Assembly (NCBI GenBank): GCA_003137095.1
Contig: PLET01000099.1
Coordinates: 135-43,644 of the forward strand
DNA from: Gammaproteobacteria bacterium
Lineage (GTDB): Bacteria; Pseudomonadota; Gammaproteobacteria; Steroidobacterales; Steroidobacteraceae
Length of the DNA stretch: 43,510 nucleotides
Direction: 5' to 3'
Shown here: one piece after another, positions 16,633 to 25,316 of the stretch
How the letters are laid out: each line of letters starts with the position of its first letter
How positions within the stretch are numbered: the first letter of the stretch is position 1
The notes under the pieces: model-generated
What the model saw: the letters and a program-made list of their open reading frames with translations, nothing else
Databases searched by the model: none
What the model was told of the DNA's origin: nothing
Program-made: the position numbers and the translations under genes

Positions 16633-19215
16633 ATGGCGCCCTCGAACAGAGCCCCGGCATGGACCGCGTTACTTGGCCTGGTCCTGTTCGGACTGGCCTT
16701 GTATTGGCTGCATCGCGTGCTCGGGCATTATCATTGGCGCGACATCGCCGCGCATGTTCGCGCCATTCCGGCGTCGGCGTCGCTGCGCGCGGCGCTGCTG
16801 GCGGTGGCGGGATACGCGAGTCTGACGCTCTACGATGCCCTCGGAGTGCGCTTCGTCGGTGCGCGGCTGCCGTATCCGCGGGTGGCCCTGGCCTCGTTCA
16901 TGGCGTATGCCATCGGGCACAACGTCGGATTCAACATGCTGAGCGGCGGTGCGGTCCGCTACCGGGCCTATTCGGCGCTGGACCTGAGCGGCAGGCAGAT
17001 CGCGACCATCATCGCCTTCGGCACACTCACGTTCGCGCTCGGCTTCGCCTTTCTGCTCGGCGTGTCGCTGCTCAGTGCGGCACGGGTCAGCGCACCGATC
17101 CTGCACGTCAAGACGCCGGTCGCGATCGGCGCGGGGCTCACGCTGCTGGCGGGCGTCGCGGCCTACCTCGCGCTGTCGTTGCGGCGGCGCGGTCCGCTGC
17201 AGTTTCGCGGGATTTCACTGTCGATCCCGGGACCGGCATTCGCTTTCGCCCAGATCGGCGTCGCCTGCTGCGACCAGCTGTGCGCGGCAGGCGTGCTTTA
17301 CGTGCTGCTGCCGCCACCGGTGAACGTCGGCTTCGCGGCGTTCGCGGGGCTGTATCTGATCGCCATCGCCGCCGGCGTGATCTCGAGCGTGCCGGGCGGG
17401 GTCGGCGTGTTCGAATCCGTGCTGCTGCTGCTGCTGCCGGGGATCGCCCCCGACCGGCTGCTGGGTTCGCTGCTCGCCTATCGCGCCATCTATTATCTGT
17501 TTCCGTTCGCACTGGCGCTGCTGCTGCTGGGCCTGCACGAGGCGTGGATACACCGCGGCCCGGCGGTACGGCTCGCGCGGCTCGCGCGAAACTGGCTGCT
17601 GGCCGTGACGCCCCAGGCGGCGGCGATCGCGGTGTTCATCGCCGGAGCGGTGCTGCTGTTCTCCGGCGCCACGCCGGGACTCGGCAACCGACTCGCTCTG
17701 TTGCGCGGTTTCGTGCCGCTGCCGGTGCTGGAGCTCTCGCACTTGCTCGGCAGCGCGGTCGGTGTCGGCCTGCTGATCATTGCGAACGGCCTGTACCGGC
17801 GGCTCGACGCCGCGTGGTGGCTGACGCTGTGGCTGCTGTGCGCGGGAATCCTCTTGTCCCTGCTCAAGGGCTTCGACTACGAGGAAGCCGCCGTGCTGGG
17901 CTGCGTCGCGGCCCTGCTGGTGGCTGCACGCGGCCGCTTCTCGCGGCGGGCATCGCTCATTGAGCAGCGCTTTTCCGGTCCGTGGATCGCCGGGCTGCTG
18001 CTGGTGCTGCTGGGCGCCGGCTGGCTGGTGGGATTCGCCTATCGGAACGTTCCCTACGCCAACGATCTTTGGTGGCAATTCGCCTTCGAGGCGCAGGCGC
18101 CGCGCAGTTTGCGCGCCCTGCTTTTGGCCGTGATCATCGCCGCGGCCTACGCGCTGTGGCGTCTGCTGCGACCGGAGGTGGCGACGGCGCGGATGCCGAG
18201 CGGCGCCGACTTCGGACGCGCCGCCGAACTGATTTCCGCGTGTCCGGATACCACGTCGAATCTGGCCCTGCTCGGCGACAAGAATCTGCTGTTCAACGCG
18301 GAACGCAGCGGCTTCATCATGTATCAGGTGTCCGGCGCCAGCTGGGTGGTAATGGGGGATCCGGTCGGACCGCCGGACGTGCGCGAAACGCTGGCATGGC
18401 GCTTCATCGAGAACTGCGATCGCATGGCGGCGACCCCGGTGTTCTACCAGGTGACGCCGGACAATCTGCCCCTGTACATCGATCTGGGTTTGAACCTCAG
18501 CAAGCTCGGGGAGGAGGCGCGGGTGGCGCTCGCGGTGTTTTCCCTGGAGGGCGCGGCGCGCGCGGAATTGCGTCAAAGCCACCGGCGCGCGGGCCGCGAC
18601 GGCGCGTGCTTCGAGGTGGTGCCGCGCGCTGACCTTGCAGCCATATTTCCGCAGCTGCACGCGGTCTCCGATGCCTGGCTCGCCGACAAGAACACGGCGG
18701 AGAAGGGCTTCTCGCTCGGCTACTACGACGAACGCTACCTCGCGAACTTCGATTGCGCCGTGGTGCGCAGCGACGGGCGGATCGTCGCCTTCGCCAATAT
18801 CTGGCGGTCGGGGGGCACCGAAGAGCTATCCGTGGACCTGATGCGCTACACCGACGGGGCGCCGAAGGGAGTCATCGATTTTCTGCTGATCGAATGCATG
18901 CTGTGGGGCAAGGCGCAGGGCTATCGCTGGTTCAACCTGGGGATGGCGCCGCTGTCCGGATTGGAAGATCACGCGCTTGCGCCGGCGTGGCATAAACTCG
19001 GCCTCCTGGTGCAGCGCTACGGCGAGAATTTCTATCATTTCGAAGGCTTGCGCAAGTTCAAGGACAAATTCGAGCCCCACTGGCGTCCGCGCTATATGGC
19101 CGCCCCGGGCGGGCTTGCGATGGCCGGCGTGCTGCTCGATGTCACCGCGCTCATTTCCGGCGGCGTCGGCAGGACGTTGAGAGGACAGACATGTACATCA
19201 GGGGACCCCGCGTGA
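16633..19215 (+). CDS. mprF: Lysylphosphatidylglycerol synthetase/flippase
   Basis: An 860-residue protein, the usual size of full-length MprF. Residues 1-535 hold about 14 hydrophobic helices (flippase part), including the conserved region YAIGHNVGFNMLSGGAVRYR and SSVPGGVGVFESVLLL. Residues about 545-840 are the cytoplasmic DUF2156/GNAT-like transferase domain, with NLALLGDKNLLFN, WVVMGDPVG and YRWFNLGMAPLSGLED. It transfers lysine (or alanine) from aminoacyl-tRNA to phosphatidylglycerol and flips the product, giving resistance to cationic peptides. It overlaps the following acvB/virJ-type gene by 25 bases, a pairing that supports the assignment. Confidence 0.95.
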   Translation: MAPSNRAPAWTALLGLVLFGLALYWLHRVLGHYHWRDIAAHVRAIPASASLRAALLAVAGYASLTLYDALGVRFVGARLPYPRVALASFMAYAIGHNVGFNMLSGGAVRYRAYSALDLSGRQIATIIAFGTLTFALGFAFLLGVSLLSAARVSAPILHVKTPVAIGAGLTLLAGVAAYLALSLRRRGPLQFRGISLSIPGPAFAFAQIGVACCDQLCAAGVLYVLLPPPVNVGFAAFAGLYLIAIAAGVISSVPGGVGVFESVLLLLLPGIAPDRLLGSLLAYRAIYYLFPFALALLLLGLHEAWIHRGPAVRLARLARNWLLAVTPQAAAIAVFIAGAVLLFSGATPGLGNRLALLRGFVPLPVLELSHLLGSAVGVGLLIIANGLYRRLDAAWWLTLWLLCAGILLSLLKGFDYEEAAVLGCVAALLVAARGRFSRRASLIEQRFSGPWIAGLLLVLLGAGWLVGFAYRNVPYANDLWWQFAFEAQAPRSLRALLLAVIIAAAYALWRLLRPEVATARMPSGADFGRAAELISACPDTTSNLALLGDKNLLFNAERSGFIMYQVSGASWVVMGDPVGPPDVRETLAWRFIENCDRMAATPVFYQVTPDNLPLYIDLGLNLSKLGEEARVALAVFSLEGAARAELRQSHRRAGRDGACFEVVPRADLAAIFPQLHAVSDAWLADKNTAEKGFSLGYYDERYLANFDCAVVRSDGRIVAFANIWRSGGTEELSVDLMRYTDGAPKGVIDFLLIECMLWGKAQGYRWFNLGMAPLSGLEDHALAPAWHKLGLLVQRYGENFYHFEGLRKFKDKFEPHWRPRYMAAPGGLAMAGVLLDVTALISGGVGRTLRGQTCTSGDPA

Positions 19216-20633
19216 ATGTGCGCATCGGATCAATGAGCCTCATCGCCCTGTTGGCGGGGCTGACAACGGCGACGGCCGGCCCCGCGGAAACAGTCAATTT
19301 CTCGCGCTTCGGCTCGGTGACCGTGTATCGCGGCAGCAGCACGCCGCGCGACGTGGTGCTGTTCCTGTCGGGCGACGGCGGCTGGAATCTCGGCGTGGTC
19401 TCGATGGCGCAGACCCTGGTCGAGCAGGGCGCCGTGGTCGCAGGCATCGACATCCGCCATTATCTGGCACAGCTCGAGAACTCGCCGGACAAATGCGTTT
19501 CCCCGGACGTGGACTTCGAAAATTTGAGCCACTATCTGCAGGCCAAGATCGGCATCAGGCAATACCTGCAGCCGACGCTCGTGGGCTACTCATCCGGCGC
19601 CACCCTGGTTTACGCGATCCTCGCCGAATCCCCGGATGGCCTGTTCAAGGGCGCCTTGAGTATCGGCTTCTGCCCGGACCTGGATCTCAAGAAGCCCGTT
19701 TGCCGCGGCGACGGCATCGAGTCCACGCGGCGCAACAACGCGCGGGGACAATTGCAGGGAGTCGATTTCCTGCCGGCCAGGAAACTGTCGGGCAAATGGA
19801 TATCGCTACAGGGACAGATCGACCAGGTGTGTCCGGCGCCGCTCACCCAGAAATTCATCGCCGCGGTGCCCGGCGCGGAGGTCGTCGTGCTGCCGAAGGT
19901 GGGCCACGGCTATTCGGTGCAGAGAAACTGGCTGCCGCAATTCGAGGCCGCCTATGGCAAAATCACCGCCCCGCCGCCACAGGCGGCCCGACCGCCCCTG
20001 CTGCCGGCGCCGGTCGCCGACCTGCCGCTGACCGAGGTGCCGGCGGCCGCCGGCACCAGCAGCCCCTGGCTGGGCATTTTCCTGTCCGGCGACGGCGGCT
20101 GGGTGGGACTGGATCGCGACGTCTCCGATGAACTCGCGCGGCACGGCATCCCGGTGGTCGGTTGGGACTCGCTCAAATACTTCTGGTCGCCGCGCACACC
20201 GGCCGGGGCGGCGGCCGATCTCGACCGCGTGCTGCGGCATTACTCGCACGCCTGGCGCAAGAGCCGGGCGCTGTTGCTCGGCTACTCGCAGGGCGCGGAC
20301 ACCATGCCCTTCATGGTCAACCGGCTGCCGCCGCCGACGCGCGCGATGGTGGATCTGACCGCGCTGCTCGGCATCAGCGACAGCGCCTATTTCGAATTCC
20401 ACGTCACCCACTGGCTGGGCAATCCGGAGGGGGGTCTGCCGACGGAGCCCGAACTCAAACGCTGGAGCGGCTCGCCGTATGTCTGCATCTATGGCGCTGA
20501 CGACGGCGATTCGGCGTGTTCGCAATTGACCGGGCGGGGCGGCTCCGCCGTGAAGATGTCGGGCGGCCACCATTTCGGGGGCAGCTATTCCGAACTCGCG
20601 GACATCATTCTCGGCAAACTGCCCAAGCCGTGA
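19191..20633 (+). CDS. acvB: AcvB/VirJ family periplasmic protein, probable lysyl-phosphatidylglycerol hydrolase
   Basis: A 480-residue protein. ATG 19191 has a GAGAGGA ribosome site inside the end of mprF. A signal peptide follows (SMSLIALLAGLTTATAG). Two VirJ-type alpha/beta-hydrolase units are visible: FLSGDGGWNLG with GYSSGA (132-137), and FLSGDGGWVGLD with GYSQGAD (364-370). In Agrobacterium, AcvB is reported to hydrolyse lysyl-phosphatidylglycerol in the periplasm and is linked to an mprF-like gene, the same arrangement as here. Length matches AcvB rather than the shorter VirJ. Function is by homology plus context. Confidence 0.85.
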   Translation: MYIRGPRVNVRIGSMSLIALLAGLTTATAGPAETVNFSRFGSVTVYRGSSTPRDVVLFLSGDGGWNLGVVSMAQTLVEQGAVVAGIDIRHYLAQLENSPDKCVSPDVDFENLSHYLQAKIGIRQYLQPTLVGYSSGATLVYAILAESPDGLFKGALSIGFCPDLDLKKPVCRGDGIESTRRNNARGQLQGVDFLPARKLSGKWISLQGQIDQVCPAPLTQKFIAAVPGAEVVVLPKVGHGYSVQRNWLPQFEAAYGKITAPPPQAARPPLLPAPVADLPLTEVPAAAGTSSPWLGIFLSGDGGWVGLDRDVSDELARHGIPVVGWDSLKYFWSPRTPAGAAADLDRVLRHYSHAWRKSRALLLGYSQGADTMPFMVNRLPPPTRAMVDLTALLGISDSAYFEFHVTHWLGNPEGGLPTEPELKRWSGSPYVCIYGADDGDSACSQLTGRGGSAVKMSGGHHFGGSYSELADIILGKLPKP

Positions 20634-20650
20634 GCGTGGCCCACGTTCGC

Positions 20651-20720
20651 GCAATCACGCGGTCATGCATCACGCGATCGCAATCACGCGATCGCAATCA
20701 CGCGATCCCAATCAAGCGAA
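20651..20720. repeat. Short tandem repeat, unit about 14 bases
   Basis: The unit GCAATCACGCGATC occurs exactly at 20680-20693 and 20694-20707. Diverged copies lie at 20651-20666 and 20667-20679, and a partial one follows at 20708. Consecutive units create GCGATCGC palindromes that can pair, so the array could fold at the convergent ends of the acvB and iclR-type genes and act as a bidirectional stop or a protein-binding site. The last copy runs into the 3' end of the IclR gene. Confidence 0.7.
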
Positions 20721-21536
20721 CTCGTGTTCGATCTTCGCCGCCACGTCGCGCATCTTCGGCAGGAATTGATCCACCGCCGCCCGCAGGCTCACCGCGGTAG
20801 CCGCATAACGGACCGTCATCGCCGCGAGAATCCGATCCTTCACCCGCAGGGGAATCGCGAGACTGGTTTCCTCGGATACGCGCCGGGCGCGCTGCGCCAT
20901 GCCGAAGCCCTGGGTGCGCGTCTCGTTGATCAGCCGCTCGACTTCCTGGCGGTTGCGCGCCAGCCGGTCCTCCGGTTGGGACGAGCGCGACAGCAGATCG
21001 ATCAGCGCTTCGCGTTGCGGCGGGCTGCAATAGGCCAGGTAGGCACGTCCGGCGGCCGATGCCAGCATGGGCACGCGCACTCCGGCGCCGTAATGCTCGA
21101 TGGCCAGCGGGCTCTGCCGGTCCGTTGCCTCGCGGATCATCATGGTGGCACCCGAGGGCGTCGCGATCGCCACCGGCCAGATGATCTGTTCACACAGCGC
21201 GGCCAGATGCGGCTTGGCGATGTGCGCAACCATGGCCTCATCGTCGAAGCCGTCCGACAGGCCGCGCACCATGATGGTCGGGCGGTAACAATCGTCATGC
21301 GGATCGCGTTCGACGTAGCCCGCCAAGCGCAGTGTTTCGAGAATCCGGTAAGTGGTGGTGCGCGGCAATCCCACGGCGCTCGCCAAGGTGTTGATGGGTG
21401 CGCGTTCGAGCCGGTTGAGTTCGGTGAGAACGTCCAGACCGCGGTTCAGCGCCCGAATCGGGCGAGTCGATTCGCGTTCGCTGCGGTCGGAATCGGTTGG
21501 GGAAGAATCGGCAGGGGAACTGACCTTCGCATGCAT
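20712..21536 (-). CDS. IclR family transcriptional regulator
   Basis: A 274-residue protein with ATG at 21536 and a TAGGAAA ribosome site. After a polar leader, the winged helix-turn-helix spans about 27-85 (INTLASAVGLPRTTTYRILETLRLAGYVERD). The IclR effector domain spans about 100-272, including ASAAGRAYLAY and ETSLAIPLRVKDRILAAMTV. Members usually control catabolism of aromatic or small organic compounds. No catabolic gene is directly adjacent: the photolyase lies upstream on the same strand and the acvB-type gene is convergent. Its target may be itself or a distant locus. Confidence 0.92.
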   Translation of the reverse strand: MHAKVSSPADSSPTDSDRSERESTRPIRALNRGLDVLTELNRLERAPINTLASAVGLPRTTTYRILETLRLAGYVERDPHDDCYRPTIMVRGLSDGFDDEAMVAHIAKPHLAALCEQIIWPVAIATPSGATMMIREATDRQSPLAIEHYGAGVRVPMLASAAGRAYLAYCSPPQREALIDLLSRSSQPEDRLARNRQEVERLINETRTQGFGMAQRARRVSEETSLAIPLRVKDRILAAMTVRYAATAVSLRAAVDQFLPKMRDVAAKIEHEFA

Positions 21537-21605
21537 GGTTTGGATTTCCTAAAAGCGGTACGCCGACGGGCGACTGCGCTGAAGACGCTGAGCCCTTGTG
21601 CAGTT

Positions 21606-21640
21606 ATTGTACACATCTACGCTGAACAAAACATGTACAA
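21606..21640 (-). promoter_or_regulatory. Candidate IclR operator and promoter
   Basis: An inverted repeat, TTGTACA (21607-21613) and TGTACAA (21634-21640), sits in a locally AT-rich stretch about 70-105 bases before the regulator's start. On the minus strand the left arm overlaps a TACAAT -10-like hexamer (21611-21606). I see no good -35. The layout suggests autoregulation, which is inference. Confidence 0.4.
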
Positions 21641-21712
21641 AGAAAATTTTGATGAGAATATCCCTTGGTCGCGGGCGGGGGACGTTGCGACGCGGCCCTA
21701 TGCGGCGAGCGG

Positions 21713-23158
21713 TCAGGTGGGAACCGAGCTCGACGTGATCGAGGACAGCGCCGCCAGCGCTGCCGCACGTGCGGCGCCGTGCTCCACCAGGCGTTCGGGG
21801 TAATCGCGTCCCAGCCGTACCGCGCCGGCGCGCAGCACCTCCGGGGGCGCCAGCCAGGGCTGATGAAGCCATTGGTCGGGCAGTTTCGCGATTTCAGGGA
21901 TCCAGCGGCGCACGTAGCGGCCTGCCGGATCGAATTTGGCGCCTTGCAGTCCTGGGTTGAAGATCCGGAAGAACGGCGCGGCATCGGCGCCGCAGCCGGC
22001 CACCCACTGCCAGCCGAGCGTGTTGGCTGCCAGATCGGCGTCCACCAAGGTGTCCCAAAACCACCGCGCGCCGTCCTCCCAGGACAGCAGCAGGTCCTTG
22101 ACCAGGAACGACGCGGCGATCATGCGCACGCGGTTGTGCATCCAGCCGGTTTGCCATAACTCACGCATACCGGCGTCCACGATCGGGTAGCCGGTCTCGC
22201 CGCGCTGCCAGCGGCGCAGTGCCGGCAGGTCGGATTTCCAGGGGAAAGAGCGGAAGTTCGCGCGCAGTGCTTCGCCCGGCAGCCGCGGAAAGTGGTAAAG
22301 CAGATGGTGGCCGAACTCGCGCCAGCCGAGTTCGGCCAGGAATTGTGATCCACGCCAATCGGCGGACAGGGCGCTGCCCGCCGCGCGCGCCGCATGCCAC
22401 ACCTGCCGCGGACCGATTTCCCCGAAATGCAGATGCGGCGACAGCCGCGAGGTGCCGGACAGGTCGGGTCGATTGCGACTCTGCGCATAGTCCGCGAAGG
22501 AATGGCGCAGAAAACCATCCAGCTTCACCTGCGCCGCGGCGCTGCCCGGCAGCCACGCCGCGCGGATGCCGGCGCACCAGTCGCGCACCGGCAGTAGCTG
22601 AAAATCCGCCAGCGTTTGCGACACCGGCCAGTGTGCCGGCACCGGCAGGGCGCGCGGCGCGGGTACGGGTGCCGGCGGATCGGGTAGCGCCAGGCAGCGG
22701 CGCCAGAACGGGGTGAAAACCTGAAACGCGCCGCCGGAACCGCTCTTGACCGCGGCCGGTTCGTGCAGCAGCGCGCCATTGAAGCTGTGCGCCGCGATTC
22801 CGGCCTCGCGCAGCGCCTCCTTCACGCGCGTATCGCGCACCCGGATCAAAGGCTCGTAGCGGCGATTCCAGACGATGCGGTCGGCGCCGCAGTCGCGCGC
22901 CAGCGCGAGCAGCTCGCCGAGCGAATTGCCGCTGCGGCGAAGCACGAGCCTCGAGCCCAGCGCGGACAGATCCGCCGCGAGGCTGTCGAGGCTGTGGTGC
23001 AGCCACCAGCAGGCGGCCGCACCCGGCCGCCAGATCTCCTCCTCCTCAGGCGCGAAAATGTACACGGGCACCACGCCGCCGCCGTCCTCGCGAGCGGCGG
23101 CGAGCGCCGGATTATCGGCGACCCGCAAATCCTGGCGAAACCAAACAAGGGTCGTCAT
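21713..23158 (-). CDS. phrB: Deoxyribodipyrimidine photolyase
   Basis: A 481-residue protein. The frame stays open for another 1.1 kb upstream, antisense to the next gene, but the family N-terminus MTTLVWFRQDLRVADNPAL fixes the start at 23158. The N-terminal alpha/beta antenna domain (about 1-130) is followed by the helical FAD domain with WGTL-type segments, FAELGWREF-like LAELGWREFGHHLLY, and WFWDTLVDADLAANTLGWQW. The terminal FRIFNPGLQGAKFDP fits class I CPD photolyases. It repairs UV-induced pyrimidine dimers with blue light. It diverges from the reductase gene across 66 bases. Confidence 0.93.
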   Translation of the reverse strand: MTTLVWFRQDLRVADNPALAAAREDGGGVVPVYIFAPEEEEIWRPGAAACWWLHHSLDSLAADLSALGSRLVLRRSGNSLGELLALARDCGADRIVWNRRYEPLIRVRDTRVKEALREAGIAAHSFNGALLHEPAAVKSGSGGAFQVFTPFWRRCLALPDPPAPVPAPRALPVPAHWPVSQTLADFQLLPVRDWCAGIRAAWLPGSAAAQVKLDGFLRHSFADYAQSRNRPDLSGTSRLSPHLHFGEIGPRQVWHAARAAGSALSADWRGSQFLAELGWREFGHHLLYHFPRLPGEALRANFRSFPWKSDLPALRRWQRGETGYPIVDAGMRELWQTGWMHNRVRMIAASFLVKDLLLSWEDGARWFWDTLVDADLAANTLGWQWVAGCGADAAPFFRIFNPGLQGAKFDPAGRYVRRWIPEIAKLPDQWLHQPWLAPPEVLRAGAVRLGRDYPERLVEHGAARAAALAALSSITSSSVPT

Positions 23159-23224
23159 GCCAAAGCCCCGTTCGGCTACAATTCGCAGCCGATTCAAGCG
23201 CCACCTCGAGGAATTCGATTCATC

Positions 23225-24271
23225 ATGCCGGATCAAGCAGAAGCGGTCATCATCGGCGCAGGCCCCTGCGGGCTCTTCCAGATATTCGAGCTCGGTCTCC
23301 TGGGCATCAAGGCGCACATCATCGATTCGCTCCCGCAGCCGGGCGGCCAGTGCACGGAGCTGTATCCGGACAAGCCGATCTACGACATCCCGGCGCTGCC
23401 GGTGTGCGGAGCCCAGGAGCTGATCGACCGGCTGCTCGCGCAGGCCAAGCCCTTCGATGCCAAGTTTCACCTCGGCGAGGAGGTCACCGAAGTGCAGCCG
23501 CAGCCGGACGGCAGGATCGCGCTCGCCACCTCGGCCGGCACACGCCTGCTCGCGGGCGCGGTGGTGATCGCCGGCGGCCTCGGCTCCTTCCAGCCGCGGC
23601 GCCTCGCACTGCCGGGCGTCGAGGCGCTGGAGGGCACGACTGTGCATTACCGGGTCAAGTCCGCCGCGGCTTTTCAAGACCGTGATCTCATCATCTGCGG
23701 TGGCGGCGATTCCGCGCTGGATTGGACGCTCGATCTGTGCGGCAAAGCGCGCTCGTTGACGCTCGTTCACCGCCGGCCGGAATTCCGCGCCGCCCCGGCC
23801 AGCGTCGCGCGCATGCGCGAACGCGTGGCGGCAGGCGACATGCAATTCATCGAGGGCCATGCGGTTGCCATCGAGCGCAGCGGCGAGCGCACGCGGCTCG
23901 AACTCAAGACCACCGACGGCCGCACGCTGCAACCGGACGCGGACCACGTGCTGGCGTTCTTCGGTCTGCATCCGAAACTCGGACCGATTGCCGACTGGGG
24001 ACTGGACCTGGAGAAAAAGGCGCTCAAGGTCGACACCGAGCGATTCCAGACCAGCGTGCCGGGCATCTTCGCGATCGGCGACATCAACACCTATCCCGGC
24101 AAGAAAAAACTCATCCTCAGCGGCTTTCATGAGGCCGCGCTGGCGGCTTTCGCCATCCAGCACCATCTCTTTCCGGACAAGCGGCAATTCCTGCAATACA
24201 CCACCACCAGCCCGATCATGCAGAAGCGACTCGGCGTGGCAGCGGCGGAGCCGCAACGGGAAGCGCATTGA
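23225..24271 (+). CDS. Ferredoxin/flavodoxin-NADP reductase, thioredoxin-reductase type
   Basis: A 348-residue protein from ATG 23225; the open frame further upstream is antisense to the photolyase. The FAD motif is VIIGAGPCGLF, followed by SLPQPGGQCTELYPDKPIYD, which is typical of YumC-type ferredoxin-NADP reductases. The NADP site is ICGGGDSALDWTLDL, and the C-terminal FAD site is FAIGDINTYPGKKKLILSGF. No CxxC redox pair is present, so it is not a thioredoxin reductase. It passes electrons between NADPH and ferredoxin or flavodoxin. It overlaps tesB by four bases. Confidence 0.9.
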   Translation: MPDQAEAVIIGAGPCGLFQIFELGLLGIKAHIIDSLPQPGGQCTELYPDKPIYDIPALPVCGAQELIDRLLAQAKPFDAKFHLGEEVTEVQPQPDGRIALATSAGTRLLAGAVVIAGGLGSFQPRRLALPGVEALEGTTVHYRVKSAAAFQDRDLIICGGGDSALDWTLDLCGKARSLTLVHRRPEFRAAPASVARMRERVAAGDMQFIEGHAVAIERSGERTRLELKTTDGRTLQPDADHVLAFFGLHPKLGPIADWGLDLEKKALKVDTERFQTSVPGIFAIGDINTYPGKKKLILSGFHEAALAAFAIQHHLFPDKRQFLQYTTTSPIMQKRLGVAAAEPQREAH

Positions 24272-25149
24272 ATCAGCTGCTCGAGGATCTGCTGAAGGTC
24301 ATGACTCTCGAGCGCCTCGAGAGAGATCTGTATCGCGGCGAGAGCCGCGACATCGGCAGTCCGCAGGTGTTCGGCGGCCAGGTGCTCGGCCAGGCACTGG
24401 TGGCGGCGACCGCCACCGTCGAGCATCGCGCCGTGCACTCGCTGCACGCCTATTTCCTGCGCCGCGGAGACTTCAACGCCCCCATCGTCTACGAGGTCGA
24501 CCGGGCGCGCGACGGCAACCATTTCTCCACGCGCCGCGTCGTGGCGATCCAGCACGGCGAGCAGATCTTCAACCTGTCGGCGTCATTCCAGGCGAGCGAG
24601 CCGGGGCTCGATCATCAACTCCGGATGCCGGATGTGACGCCGCCCGAGGGATTGCCGGATGCGGAATTCCACCTCCGGGAACTGAAAAGGCAGGTGCCGG
24701 TGCCGGAGAAGCTGCGCCGGCTGTTCGAATACAAGCGTCCGTTCGAGTTTCGTCCGCTGCAACCGCCCGCCTTCGCGCGCCGCGACACCCCGGAATCGCG
24801 CGGCCCGGCGGGATCACCCCATTACGTGTGGTTTCGCGCCGTCGACACCCTGCCGGACGACGACTCGCTGCATCGATGCCTGCTCGCGTACGCCTCGGAT
24901 TTCCATCTGCTCGAGACCGCGGCCATGGCACATGGCGTATCGCTCTTGACCCCCAATCTGGTGGTCGCCAGCATTGATCATGCGATGTGGTTCCATCGCA
25001 GCGCGCGCGTCGATGAATGGCTCTTGTATGCGACCGACAGCCCGAGCGCCTCGGGCGCGCGCGGCTTCAGCCGCGGCAGCATTTTCTCGCAGGACGGGCG
25101 ACTGGTCGCCAGCACCGCGCAGGAGGGCCTGATGCGGCTGATATCCTGA
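24268..25149 (+). CDS. tesB: Acyl-CoA thioesterase II
   Basis: A 293-residue double hot-dog protein. The TTG start at 24268 overlaps the preceding stop (TTGA) and keeps the full family N-terminus (LLEDLLKVMTLERLERDLYRG); ATG 24301 would truncate it. The segments SPQVFGGQVLGQALVAA, HSLHAYFLRRGD and, near the end, NLVVASIDHAMWFHR plus ARGFSRGSIFSQDGRLVAS match TesB, including the Asp/Gln-type catalytic region. It hydrolyses acyl-CoA esters. The gene is about the size of the E. coli protein. It is coupled to the reductase upstream and the 55-residue membrane protein downstream. Confidence 0.93.
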   Translation: MNQLLEDLLKVMTLERLERDLYRGESRDIGSPQVFGGQVLGQALVAATATVEHRAVHSLHAYFLRRGDFNAPIVYEVDRARDGNHFSTRRVVAIQHGEQIFNLSASFQASEPGLDHQLRMPDVTPPEGLPDAEFHLRELKRQVPVPEKLRRLFEYKRPFEFRPLQPPAFARRDTPESRGPAGSPHYVWFRAVDTLPDDDSLHRCLLAYASDFHLLETAAMAHGVSLLTPNLVVASIDHAMWFHRSARVDEWLLYATDSPSASGARGFSRGSIFSQDGRLVASTAQEGLMRLIS

Positions 25150-25316
25150 TGCTGAAAGCAGCCGTCATCCTCGTATTGGTCGCCGGCGCCGTGCTCGGCG
25201 GCCTGCTGATGCTGCGCAGCAGCGCCAGGACCGGCATGCCGGACCAGCAGACCCTGGAGCGCGCCCGCGCGCGCACCCGGCAGGACGCCACCGATCGGGA
25301 TCACACGGAGGAGTGA
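25149..25316 (+). CDS. Small single-pass membrane protein (55 aa)
   Basis: ATG 25149 shares one base with the tesB stop (TGATG). One hydrophobic helix (AAVILVLVAGAVLGGLLML) is followed by a charged cytoplasmic-looking tail rich in Arg, Asp and Glu. No family is recognised. The overlapped start and the clear membrane helix support it as a gene. Its last 16 bases overlap the convergent GNAT gene. Function unknown. Confidence 0.6.
   Translation: MLKAAVILVLVAGAVLGGLLMLRSSARTGMPDQQTLERARARTRQDATDRDHTEE

Noticed and set aside
20651-20720. Possible CRISPR array
   Set aside because: Units are about 14 bases, contiguous and without spacers; no cas genes are present.
23159-24268. Long minus-strand open frame continuing upstream of the photolyase, antisense to the reductase gene
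   Set aside because: The photolyase family N-terminus fixes the start at 23158, and the plus-strand reductase is complete and recognisable; the open frame reflects GC-rich codon bias.
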